DNA of 8,497 nucleotides from Rickettsiales bacterium (GTDB lineage Bacteria > Pseudomonadota > Alphaproteobacteria > Rs-D84). Below, one piece after another: positions 1-6,223 of the stretch (position 1 is its first letter; the number at the start of each line of letters is the position of its first letter). The DNA lies in NCBI GenBank assembly GCA_031259365.1, contig JAIRLP010000035.1, positions 1-8,497 of the forward strand, read 5' to 3'. Both the position numbers and the translations under genes were made by a program. Under the pieces are notes generated by a model. The model was not told where the DNA came from. It ran no database searches and saw only the letters and a program-made list of their open reading frames with translations.

Positions 1-212
1 CCATGAACCGCGCCCGCTGCCCCACCTTCGGATTGCATTTCGATTACGCCTGGAATTGCGCCCCAGATATTCTTTTTGTGTTGAAACATCCATTCGTCAG
101 CCAATTCACCCATTGTTGAACTTGGTGTAATCGGATAAATCGCTGAAAACTCGCTGCATCTATAGGCAACGTCCGCCGCCGCCCAGTTACCATCTACTAT
201 CAGTTTTGACAT
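1..212 (-). CDS. nifJ: Pyruvate:ferredoxin (flavodoxin) oxidoreductase, N-terminal fragment
   Basis: Only the first 70 codons and two bases of the next are in the window; the gene continues beyond position 1. The product would oxidatively decarboxylate pyruvate to acetyl-CoA and pass electrons to ferredoxin or flavodoxin in the cytoplasm, as in anaerobes. The translation begins MSKLIVDGNWAAADVAYRCS. It then shows YPITPSS (residues 26-32) and EMQSEGGAAGA (58-68), the two most conserved N-terminal blocks of the family. T29 and E62 match the pyruvate-site Thr and the Glu that activates thiamine diphosphate in characterised enzymes. The ATG is preceded by AAGGGAAG (218-225) at good spacing. A promoter lies at 242-270. 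Other 2-oxoacid:ferredoxin oxidoreductases share parts of this region, but the single-chain order with this exact N-terminus favours PFOR. Confidence 0.9.
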   Translation of the reverse strand, partial: MSKLIVDGNWAAADVAYRCSEFSAIYPITPSSTMGELADEWMFQHKKNIWGAIPGVIEMQSEGGAAGAVH

Positions 213-241
213 TTTTTCTTCCCTTAAAATCTGCGCAGGCA

Positions 242-270
242 ATGATATCGCCAAATCTAATACAAGGCAA
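242..270 (-). promoter_or_regulatory. Sigma70-type promoter for the PFOR gene
   Basis: On the minus strand, TTGCCT (265-270) and TATCAT (242-247) are separated by exactly 17 bases. The -10 matches the consensus at 5 of 6 positions and the -35 at 4 of 6. Transcription would start near 235, giving a leader of about 20 bases with the AAGGGAAG ribosome binding site. The tyrS and ctpA promoters in this window have the same form (weak TTG-type -35, 17 bases, TAT(C/G)AT). Confidence 0.55.
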
Positions 271-286
271 GAATAATCAGACACAC

Positions 287-315
287 TTGACAAATACAAT
301 ATTCTGTATTATATT
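287..315 (+). promoter_or_regulatory. Sigma70-type promoter for the DUF3419-like gene, with a dyad in the spacer
   Basis: TTGACA (287-292, perfect -35) is followed after 17 bases by TATATT (310-315). An inverted repeat, AATACA (293-298) and TGTATT (305-310) with six bases between, fills the spacer. That position would suit an operator for a dimeric repressor. The expected start near 322 gives a leader of about 20 bases with AGGA at 329-332, nine bases before the ATG. Confidence 0.55.
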
Positions 316-341
316 CAACTGGATAAACAGGAATATAAATA

Positions 342-1181
342 ATGTCATCAACAAAAGCGTTTGATTTTAATCTTGCACGCCGCGGCTTCACAACATCAGG
401 AATATATATCGGTTCTGTTGACAACCGTTTTTCTGAATATGCAGCAGCCTATACTATTACAAATGAAGATTTACGTTCTGTGATTGGTATCAAAGACGTA
501 AATAAGGCACGTGTTTTAACAATTGCAGGAAGTGGTGATTCCCCTATATTCTATCGTATTGCAGGTGCAAAAAACATTGACACATTTGACTTATCATATT
601 GTGCCAAGGTTGTTATGGATATCAAAACAGCTGCCATCAATGTATTGAATCATAATCAATATATTGAAATGTTAAATGGCATGCATAGTGCTGAACATAC
701 TGATAAAATACCCTACTTTCAGAAAATTTCTGGTTATTTATCCAAAGATGTTAGAAACTTTTTATTTGAAATGCAGGGCTGTAAAATTTTCAGCAATGGG
801 CTACGTCCATCAAACTATTCTCAATATATGCCAACATTGGATGAATATTCCAAAATGCAAAAATTGATTTCGTCACCTTTTAATTTCAAATTGGCTGTCA
901 TCACCGAAGTTAACAAGCAATTGAAAGGAACCTATGACGTTATAAATTTATCTAACGTTTTTCAGTATATAAATGATGTTGATATAATTACAAATATTTT
1001 GGAAAATTTGAATCCACACCTGACCAAAAAAGGTCTGATTGCAGTATATACCACCTGGTTTATTCTCCCAGGAGAATGGGATAACTTCATCCAAGTTCAA
1101 GAAAATATAAAAAAATGGGCCGAATTTAAACTATTGAAATCTGCTTGTCAAGAAGCGCTTATTTTACAAAGAAAGAAATAA
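342..1181 (+). CDS. DUF3419-like SAM-dependent transferase, 279 aa
   Basis: This looks like a Rossmann-fold, SAM-binding protein related to DUF3419 (BtaA-like) proteins. The block N41-E42-D43-L44-R45 is followed by VLTIAGSGDSPIFYRIAGAK (58-77), a glycine-rich motif I, then IDTFDLSYCAK (79-89), which places an acidic residue at the usual SAM ribose-binding position. A later block, YDVINLSNVFQYINDVD (198-214), and the strand GLIAVYTTW (231-239) match motifs IV and V of class I methyltransferases. There is no signal peptide or membrane segment, so it should be cytoplasmic. The start is supported by AGGA upstream and a clear promoter. The gene is AT-rich in base composition and codon choice, is divergent from PFOR, and ends convergent with ctpA. 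The substrate is unknown. BtaA moves an aminocarboxypropyl group onto diacylglycerol, but I cannot say this protein does. Confidence 0.7.
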   Translation: MSSTKAFDFNLARRGFTTSGIYIGSVDNRFSEYAAAYTITNEDLRSVIGIKDVNKARVLTIAGSGDSPIFYRIAGAKNIDTFDLSYCAKVVMDIKTAAINVLNHNQYIEMLNGMHSAEHTDKIPYFQKISGYLSKDVRNFLFEMQGCKIFSNGLRPSNYSQYMPTLDEYSKMQKLISSPFNFKLAVITEVNKQLKGTYDVINLSNVFQYINDVDIITNILENLNPHLTKKGLIAVYTTWFILPGEWDNFIQVQENIKKWAEFKLLKSACQEALILQRKK

Positions 1182-1245
1182 AAAGGTCTACCTATAGCTC
1201 CCCAACTTTTTTTATTTAGGCTCAACTGACAAGAATGTACCTTAT

Positions 1246-1261
1246 CGTCATTCCCGCAAAG
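1246..1261 (+). repeat. Truncated copy of the CGTCA hairpin repeat
   Basis: CGTCATTCCCGCAAAG matches the 5' half of the 25-bp hairpin repeat seen at 1279-1303, but the matching 3' arm is missing and unrelated sequence follows. It looks like a decayed or interrupted copy. Confidence 0.4.
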
Positions 1262-1278
1262 AATTATCCAGAAAGAAT

Positions 1279-1303
1279 CGTCATTCCTGCGAAGGCAGGA
1301 ATC
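1279..1303 (+). repeat. 25-bp CGTCA hairpin repeat, copy 1
   Basis: The unit reads CGTCA, then TTCCTGC, loop GAAG, GCAGGAA, then TC. The seven-base arms are perfect complements. It faces copy 2 (1324-1348) across a 20-base spacer, so the two copies can also pair with each other. Confidence 0.7.
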
Positions 1304-1323
1304 TCTTGCATATATAAACAAGT

Positions 1324-1348
1324 GACCCCTGCCTTCGCAGGGGTGACG
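1324..1348 (-). repeat. 25-bp CGTCA hairpin repeat, copy 2 (inverted)
   Basis: On the minus strand the unit reads CGTCA, CCCCTGC, GAAG, GCAGGGG, TC. Compared with copy 1 the outer TT/AA pairs have become CC/GG, so both arms changed together and the hairpin is kept. Confidence 0.7.
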
Positions 1349-1393
1349 ATGAACTGTTATTGCATGGGGCCATGACGATGAAGTGTTATCACA
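1344..1393 (+). repeat. 29-bp period near-tandem repeat
   Basis: TGACGATGAACTGTTATTGCA (1344-1364) recurs at 1373-1393 with three differences in 21 bases. It overlaps the outer edge of hairpin copy 2, so it may derive from partial duplication of that element. Confidence 0.45.
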
Positions 1394-1460
1394 GGGATGA
1401 CGGAGGCTTTATGTATTTAAAAGATACATTCTTGTCAGTTGAGCATTTATCTATAACTTT

Positions 1461-2843
1461 TTATTTTTTACCATTTTTTTTGGATTCTTCTTTTTTATCA
1501 GATTTGACCTTGCCTTTTTCTTCAGCAATTTCGGCCTTTTTGGCTTCCATTTTGGCCATGGCACGAACCATATCCATACCGCGCTGCAACTGATAATCCA
1601 TAGCTTCTTTTTCTTCGTCAGTCATATCAGCCCAATCTTTTTCCTTGCCATCTTTTTTATCTTTTTTGTCAGATTCTTCATTCTTCAAAGCATTTTTAAA
1701 TGCAGCTTCGGAATAAACACTCTGCTTTTTTTCCAACACTTCAACTTTAGACTGTAAGACTTCTACATCAGGTGTAATACCTTCACCCTGGATAGATTTT
1801 CCATTAGGCGTGTAATAACGTGCAATCGTGATATGAATTGCTGTTCCATCTGGCAATGGTTTCTGTTGTTGAACACTGCCCTTGCCAAAGGATTGCGATC
1901 CCATGATCAAGCCACGCGCATTGTCTTGCAGGGCCCCCGCCACAATTTCTGACGCAGATGCTGATCCATGATTAATCAAAACAACAACTGGTTTGCCATT
2001 TGTTAAATCACCCGGTTTTGCAAAGCTGCGGATAACATCTTTCTTTTTCTTGCCGCGTGTGGATACGATTTCACCGCTGTCCAAGAACGCATCAGATACA
2101 TCAATTGCCGCTGTCAAATAACCACCAGGATTATTACGAACGTCCAAAACATATCCCATGACTTTTTTCTTTTCCAACGCAGTGATTGCTTCTTTCAGTT
2201 CTTTGGAAGTTGTGGCACCAAAATCAGAAATACGGATATAACCAATCTTTTTATCGTCGCCTTTTTCTTCAAATTTCACTGATTTTACCTTGATAATTGC
2301 ACGTTTCAATGTAAGTGTCTTTGGTTCTTTACCATCAGAGACAATGGTTAATTTTACTTTTGTTCCAGGTCTGCCCTTCATTTTTTTAACAGCCTGATTC
2401 AAAGTCATATCAAATACCTGTTCGTCATCGATGTGGGTAATATAATCCCCTGCTTTGATGCCGGCCTTTTCAGCTGGCGTATCATCAATCGGTGAAATAA
2501 CTTTTACAGCGCCACGATCACTGGTGATCTGAATTCCCAGACCGCCAAATTCACCGTGCGATTTATCATTAAAATCCTTGAAATCATCCATGGACAGATA
2601 TGAAGAATGCGGATCCAAAGCGCCCAACATCCCGTTCATGGCGGCTTCCAGCATTTTCTTTTCATCAGCCTCTTCGACAAAGTTTTCACGTGCAACTTCG
2701 AAAACCATGGCCAACTTTTTTAATTCTTCGTAAATTTGGGCGTCAGTCAAATGAACCACAGGTTCTTCTTTTTTCTTTTCTGCGCCCATAACAGAAGTCA
2801 TTGGAACAACCAAAGCCATCAAAATCAGCATTTTTTTGAACAT
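1461..2843 (-). CDS. ctpA: Carboxy-terminal processing protease, S41 family (CtpA/Prc-like)
   Basis: This is a 460-residue exported serine protease that trims proteins in the periplasm, often ones acting on the cell wall. A signal peptide is visible (MFKK, hydrophobic core, cleavage likely after VMG-A near residue 21). A PDZ domain follows at about 98-185, including GLGIQI (101-106). The S41 core includes GYIRISDFG (201-209) and VLDVRNNPGG (232-241). The catalytic Ser is S296 in GSASASEI and the Lys is K321 in GSQSFGKGSVQ; their 25-residue spacing equals that of E. coli Prc S430/K455, and Q325 fits the third residue of Bacillus CtpB. The C-terminal block DYQLQRGMDMVRAMA is typical of alphaproteobacterial relatives. 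Residues 390-460 are unusually rich in Lys and Glu. The start has a strong AAAGGATAGGA site and a promoter at 2881-2909. Confidence 0.93.
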   Translation of the reverse strand: MFKKMLILMALVVPMTSVMGAEKKKEEPVVHLTDAQIYEELKKLAMVFEVARENFVEEADEKKMLEAAMNGMLGALDPHSSYLSMDDFKDFNDKSHGEFGGLGIQITSDRGAVKVISPIDDTPAEKAGIKAGDYITHIDDEQVFDMTLNQAVKKMKGRPGTKVKLTIVSDGKEPKTLTLKRAIIKVKSVKFEEKGDDKKIGYIRISDFGATTSKELKEAITALEKKKVMGYVLDVRNNPGGYLTAAIDVSDAFLDSGEIVSTRGKKKKDVIRSFAKPGDLTNGKPVVVLINHGSASASEIVAGALQDNARGLIMGSQSFGKGSVQQQKPLPDGTAIHITIARYYTPNGKSIQGEGITPDVEVLQSKVEVLEKKQSVYSEAAFKNALKNEESDKKDKKDGKEKDWADMTDEEKEAMDYQLQRGMDMVRAMAKMEAKKAEIAEEKGKVKSDKKEESKKNGKK

Positions 2844-2880
2844 TTTCCTATCCTTTGCCTAAAAATTTCCTATCTGAAGA

Positions 2881-2909
2881 ATCATAGAACATAAATCAAA
2901 ATCCCGCAA
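2881..2909 (-). promoter_or_regulatory. Sigma70-type promoter for ctpA
   Basis: On the minus strand, TTGCGG (2904-2909) and TATGAT (2881-2886) are 17 bases apart. The start near 2874 would give a leader of about 30 bases containing the purine-rich ribosome binding site. It implies ctpA can be expressed without reading through from envC. Confidence 0.5.
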
Positions 2910-2940
2910 CACGATTTTTTATTATTTTTTGACATATTGT

Positions 2941-2970
2941 TTGACAAAAAACACATATGTACTATATTAT
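2941..2970 (+). promoter_or_regulatory. Promoter for the Fic-fold gene
   Basis: A perfect TTGACA (2941-2946) precedes TATATT (2963-2968, 16 bases) or the overlapping TATTAT (2965-2970, 18 bases). A second TTGACA lies 12 bases upstream at 2929-2934. A short palindrome, ACATATGT (2953-2960), sits in the spacer. Transcription would begin near 2975, which rules out the in-frame TTG at 2937 as the translation start. Confidence 0.5.
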
Positions 2971-2996
2971 GTATAACCCAGCCCAAAGAACCGGCC

Positions 2997-3716
2997 ATGC
3001 CAAAGTTTGATATTCGAAGAAACGTAAAGCAAAACAGAGACAATATACTTGCCATATTGTCTAATACATCGATTTGGATGAATTACAACCAATGGGTCAA
3101 AAGTCAGTTATTAAAAGAAAATGAAAAACTTTTCCCAAAGGATCCAAAATATTTGTATTACAGCAAAGAACAAAAAATGCGCAAAAACTGCTTGGCTACT
3201 TCTTTCAATTATATCAATACAAATATCACAACAGAAACTATTGATAATTATCAAATAAGAACGATCCATCAATTAATCAGCGCGGGTTCAGACATAAATG
3301 GCGGCGCCATCAGATTAACCGAAGCAGACTTGCAATCATTAAATATAACAACACCGGACACTGCTGTTATTTATCATCGAATGGATGAATTGCAATATTA
3401 CCTATCCAGAACAGATATTGACCCGATAACAAAAGCTTTCCAAGCCCATTATGATATTGTTTCAATTCAACCTTTTGAAGATCTAAATAAACGTACTGCT
3501 AGAATGATTATGAATTGGATACTGATGAAAGATGGTTTTACACCACTTTTATTTAATCACAATGGTGACCGAGAGTTATATATTGATGCAATCAAGAATA
3601 AAAATACTGGCAGTCGCAAAGAATACGAGAAAACTTTTTTAAGCACTTTGATGCGAACTCAACATCGCGTGCTTGAATTTTTATACAAGACCCAGCGTAT
3701 TAACGGGAATCAGTGA
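2997..3716 (+). CDS. Fic-domain protein with a degenerate active site, 239 aa
   Basis: Fic proteins usually transfer AMP from ATP to a hydroxyl group of a target protein. The Fic core is clear at about residues 85-215: the flap region near GGAIR (102-106) and the motif at 151-169, H-Y-D-I-V-S-I-QPFEDLNKRTAR. The canonical motif is HPFx(D/E)GNGRTxR. Here the catalytic His is Q158 and the glycines are L163 and K165, while P159, F160, D162, N164, R166 and R169 remain. The region where a class II inhibitory motif (S/TxxxEGN) would fall reads SFNYINTNIT (69-78), without its Glu. AMP transfer is therefore unlikely; a binding role, another chemistry or decay remain possible. I chose the ATG at 2997 because the earlier TTG overlaps the promoter; no strong ribosome binding site is visible. 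The gene ends three bases from the convergent envC stop. Confidence 0.8.
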   Translation: MPKFDIRRNVKQNRDNILAILSNTSIWMNYNQWVKSQLLKENEKLFPKDPKYLYYSKEQKMRKNCLATSFNYINTNITTETIDNYQIRTIHQLISAGSDINGGAIRLTEADLQSLNITTPDTAVIYHRMDELQYYLSRTDIDPITKAFQAHYDIVSIQPFEDLNKRTARMIMNWILMKDGFTPLLFNHNGDRELYIDAIKNKNTGSRKEYEKTFLSTLMRTQHRVLEFLYKTQRINGNQ

Positions 3717-3719
3717 TAA

Positions 3720-4793
3720 TCAAGGTTCCTTGAACAACCTTGCGGGATCCACGGCTTTGTTGCCACGACGAACTTCCAGATACATTTCAGGTCTGTCTGC
3801 GTTCATGCGCCCCACCGGTTCACCAGCCAAGACTTCTTGTTCCAATAAAACATCAATACTGCCCATATTGGTCATAACTGTGTTATAGCCATTTTTATGA
3901 GACATGATGATAACCTTGCCAAAACCTTTGAAGCTGTCTGCAAACTTAACTTCGCCATCGGCGGGCGCCACAACCAAGGCGTCGCCGCGGGCGCGAATTC
4001 TCCACCCATCGGAAACCAGTCCCAAGGCTGTCTTTTCACCATAATACACAACCAGGCGTCCTTTGACCGGTGGATTTAATTTACGAGAACTGAATTTGGA
4101 ATCCCCGGACATTTTGGAACTGCCGACACCTGCTGACAATTCAGAAATATTTTTTGCGCGAGCAGATAAATCACGCAGCTTTTTCTGCAAAGCCGTCTGT
4201 TCAGTTCTTAATTTTTCATTCTGAGCATTTCTGGTTCGCAACAGTTTATCCAGATCTTTTTTCTCGGTCGCATATTTCTGAGCTGTACGATCCAGCTTTT
4301 CTTTTTCGATGGCACGCTTTTCACGAATGACGGCAAGCTCTTCAATTTGGATTGTCGCTTGTTGGATTTCGTCATTGAACCTTTCTGATGCCCCAGACAG
4401 GACTGCCGAGGTCAAAACATACTCTCTCATATTATCAGTATCAAAGCTGGGATGATGCGACACGAACAAAATAGTGGCCGCTGCATCGGCAATACGTTCA
4501 TGGTTCCTTGCCAAAGACGTTTGTAATTGGTCTCTTTTTTTATCTAAATCGGCAATTTTCCTTGTGACGGCCCCGCGCTGCTCTTCCAATTCGCTTACTT
4601 TGTCCGCTGCACGCACCAAATTCTTTTTTGTCTTTTCAATTTCCCTGTCCGAAGTCTTTACTTTTTCTTCCAGCTGCTTGTTTTGTTGTTCCGTTTGTTC
4701 GATCTGAGCATTAATACGCGACAGTTCACCCGATGGCGCAGCAAAGGCGCTGGTTACAAAAACAGTCAAGATCAATGTAGTAATAAATTTCAT
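3720..4793 (-). CDS. envC: EnvC-like murein hydrolase activator (degenerate LytM/M23)
   Basis: This is a periplasmic protein expected to activate cell-wall amidases during division. The 357-residue product has a signal peptide (MKFITTLILTVFVTSAFAA, 1-19), long coiled coil at about 22-105 and 140-215, and a C-terminal LytM domain (about 245-355). Visible LytM landmarks are GRLVVYYGE, VVAPADGEVKFA (274-285), GFGKVIIMSHKNGY (290-303), VLAGEPVG and MYLEVRRGNKAVDP (337-350). The zinc ligands of active M23 peptidases are missing: the first site reads GWRIRA and the last HxH-type site has T305 and Y338. That is the pattern of EnvC-type activators. The ATG at 4793 is chosen because the reading frame further upstream runs into a repeat and would bury the signal peptide. 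The ribosome binding site is weak and I found no good promoter. Confidence 0.88.
   Translation of the reverse strand: MKFITTLILTVFVTSAFAAPSGELSRINAQIEQTEQQNKQLEEKVKTSDREIEKTKKNLVRAADKVSELEEQRGAVTRKIADLDKKRDQLQTSLARNHERIADAAATILFVSHHPSFDTDNMREYVLTSAVLSGASERFNDEIQQATIQIEELAVIREKRAIEKEKLDRTAQKYATEKKDLDKLLRTRNAQNEKLRTEQTALQKKLRDLSARAKNISELSAGVGSSKMSGDSKFSSRKLNPPVKGRLVVYYGEKTALGLVSDGWRIRARGDALVVAPADGEVKFADSFKGFGKVIIMSHKNGYNTVMTNMGSIDVLLEQEVLAGEPVGRMNADRPEMYLEVRRGNKAVDPARLFKEP
3721..3742. repeat. Inverted repeat at the fic/envC tail-to-tail junction
   Basis: CAAGGTT (3721-3727) and AACCTTG (3736-3742) are perfect complements around an eight-base loop. It lies within the last codons of envC, just after the fic stop. 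No T-run follows on either strand, so it is at best a weak or factor-assisted terminator. Confidence 0.35.
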
Positions 4794-4828
4794 ATAAACG
4801 CCATCAAAATAATCGTTTTTTCTATATG

Positions 4829-4899
4829 TCACCCCAGTGCTTGACACCGGGGCCCAGGTTATAATATATCCCTTGCTTGATCACCTGGGTCCCGTGTTG
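4829..4899. repeat. Composite palindromic repeat between tyrS and envC
   Basis: GTCA is followed by CCCCAGTG (4832-4839), loop CTTGA and CACCGGGG (4845-4852), a hairpin with one mismatch. GCCCAGGT (4852-4859) is then answered by ACCTGGGT (4883-4890), and the flanking ACACCGGGG and CCCGTGT extend the pairing with one gap. The result is two facing half-copies of a repeat of the GTCATCCC(A/G)GTGCTTGACAC type that I associate with Rickettsiales and related genomes. Confidence 0.6.
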
Positions 4900-4923
4900 T
4901 GCTTCGTTCTTTTTATTTATCTA

Positions 4924-4948
4924 GGTTCCGACTTTCGTCGGAATGACG
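4924..4948 (-). repeat. 25-bp CGTCA hairpin repeat, copy 3
   Basis: On the minus strand it reads CGTCA, TTCCGAC, GAAA, GTCGGAA, CC, with the same 5-7-4-7-2 layout as the copies near 1300. Two inner base pairs differ from those copies and both arms changed together. It lies 32 bases after the tyrS stop in the direction of tyrS transcription and has a GNRA loop on that strand, so it could stabilise or end the tyrS message, though no T-run follows. Confidence 0.7.
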
Positions 4949-4979
4949 GTTACGGGATGACATATGTAAGGTTTAATAT

Positions 4980-6203
4980 TTATTTTATAATGACCTTTAG
5001 GAAAGTTTTCTTTCCCTTGCGTAACATTAAATGCATGCCACTTGAAGGCATCAGAACAACTTGATCAATACTGGTGACCTTTTGATCATTCACAGACAGC
5101 CCACCTTGTTCGATTGTGCGTCGTGCTTCTGACTTAGAAGGAAACAAACCAACAGCGATTGTGAAATCAATGATGTTTGGAACTGTGCTTGGCACCTTGT
5201 ATTCAACGCTTGGCGCATTTACGGCGTCTCCGCCACTGAACAAGGCGGCAGCGGCATCGGCCGATTCCTGGGCGGCCTTGGTTCCATGGGCGATTTCTGT
5301 TGCCGCAAAGGCCAAGATCTTTTTGGCTTCATTTAATTCAGCGCCTTCTAATTCTGCTAATTTGGCAATTTCACCCAACGAAATTTCTGTAAAGATCTTC
5401 AAGAATTTTTCAACCAAGTCATCCGGCGTATTGCGAAAGTACTGATAGTATTCATACGGGGAAGTCTTGTCTTCATTTACCCAAATCGCGTTTCCTGCGG
5501 ATTTTCCGATTTTATTCCCCTGTGAATCTGTAATCAAGGACGTGGATAAAACAAAGGCTTCTTTACCTAGTTTCTTGCGGATCAATTCGATCCCCATGAT
5601 CGCATTTCCCCACTGATCAGCGCCGCAAGTCTGTAAAACACAATTATGATTCTGATATAATTCCAAGAAATCCACCGCCTGGAATGTCATGTAGTTAAAT
5701 TCCAAGAAAGTCATACCTGTTTCCAGACGCTTTTTCACACTTTCCATGGACAACATACGTGGAACTGTGAAATCTGTCCCATATTGTGCCAAGAAATCCA
5801 AGTGACTGACGTCTTTCATCCAATTATAATTATCAACCATTGTTGCATCCGTTTTACCAGATCCAAACTTGATAAATTTAGAATAGGATTTTTTTAACCC
5901 TTCGATATTTTTCTGTAAAATTTCTTCTGTCATCATTGGACGACCGCTGTCACGACCGGATGGATCACCAATACGACCAGTTGCGCCACCGACCAACATC
6001 AATGGTTTGTGTCCAAATTTTTGCAACCAACGCATCATCATCACTGGCACCAGATGGCCAATGTGCAATGAATCCCCAGTTGGATCAGATCCCAGATATG
6101 CAGTTATTGAGCCAGCTGCCATCGCATCTTCCAGCCCAGCCATATTAGAACACTGATACAGGAAACCACGAGCTTCCATTTCCTTTAGAAAATCATCCTT
6201 CAT
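4980..6203 (-). CDS. tyrS: Tyrosyl-tRNA synthetase
   Basis: This cytoplasmic class I synthetase charges tRNA-Tyr with tyrosine using ATP. The 407-residue length is normal for bacterial TyrRS. The tyrosine-site block YLGSDPTGDSLHIGHL (36-51) includes the HIGH signature at 47-50. Y171, Q175 and D178 in YMTFQAVDF match the tyrosine-binding residues. CGADQWGN (193-200) is the family-specific block, and KIGKS (231-235) serves as the KMSKS loop. A C-terminal S4-type RNA-binding domain starts near LFPSKSEARRTIEQGG (353-368). The ATG at 6203 is chosen over the in-frame extension to 6278 because AAAAGGAA (6210-6217) sits at the right distance, alignable TyrRS sequence starts there, and the promoter lies inside the extension. 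Confidence 0.95.
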   Translation of the reverse strand: MKDDFLKEMEARGFLYQCSNMAGLEDAMAAGSITAYLGSDPTGDSLHIGHLVPVMMMRWLQKFGHKPLMLVGGATGRIGDPSGRDSGRPMMTEEILQKNIEGLKKSYSKFIKFGSGKTDATMVDNYNWMKDVSHLDFLAQYGTDFTVPRMLSMESVKKRLETGMTFLEFNYMTFQAVDFLELYQNHNCVLQTCGADQWGNAIMGIELIRKKLGKEAFVLSTSLITDSQGNKIGKSAGNAIWVNEDKTSPYEYYQYFRNTPDDLVEKFLKIFTEISLGEIAKLAELEGAELNEAKKILAFAATEIAHGTKAAQESADAAAALFSGGDAVNAPSVEYKVPSTVPNIIDFTIAVGLFPSKSEARRTIEQGGLSVNDQKVTSIDQVVLMPSSGMHLMLRKGKKTFLKVIIK

Positions 6204-6223
6204 AATAAATTCCTTTTGTATGA

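Larger units (their letters stand above)
1214..1449. mobile_element. MITE-like element with terminal inverted repeats and ATTTA direct repeats
   Basis: GCTCAACTGACAAGAATGTA at 1220-1239 is repeated as its perfect reverse complement at 1425-1444. One mismatch further in, three more paired bases follow (1241-1243 with 1421-1423). The pentamer ATTTA occurs at 1214-1218 and again at 1445-1449, directly outside the right arm and one base outside the left arm. It resembles a target-site duplication. The interior has no credible ORF, only hairpin repeats and a 29-bp near-tandem repeat. It fills almost all of the gap between two convergent genes. A large bidirectional terminator structure is the main alternative. 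Confidence 0.45.

Noticed and set aside
1182..1213. Terminator after the DUF3419-like gene.
   Set aside because: There is a T7 run at 1207-1213, but only a four-base AGGT/ACCT match with a two-base loop upstream.
1360..1593. ORF on the + strand overlapping the MITE-like element and the ctpA tail.
   Set aside because: It is antisense to the Lys/Glu-rich tail, giving a Phe/Ser/Leu-rich peptide by base composition; no ribosome binding site.
2937..2996. Earlier in-frame TTG start for the Fic gene.
   Set aside because: It lies inside the likely promoter, ahead of the expected transcription start, and the added residues match nothing in Fic proteins.
4794..4847. N-terminal extension of EnvC to the ATG at 4847.
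   Set aside because: The extension lies in the intergenic repeat and would place 18 residues before a clear signal peptide.
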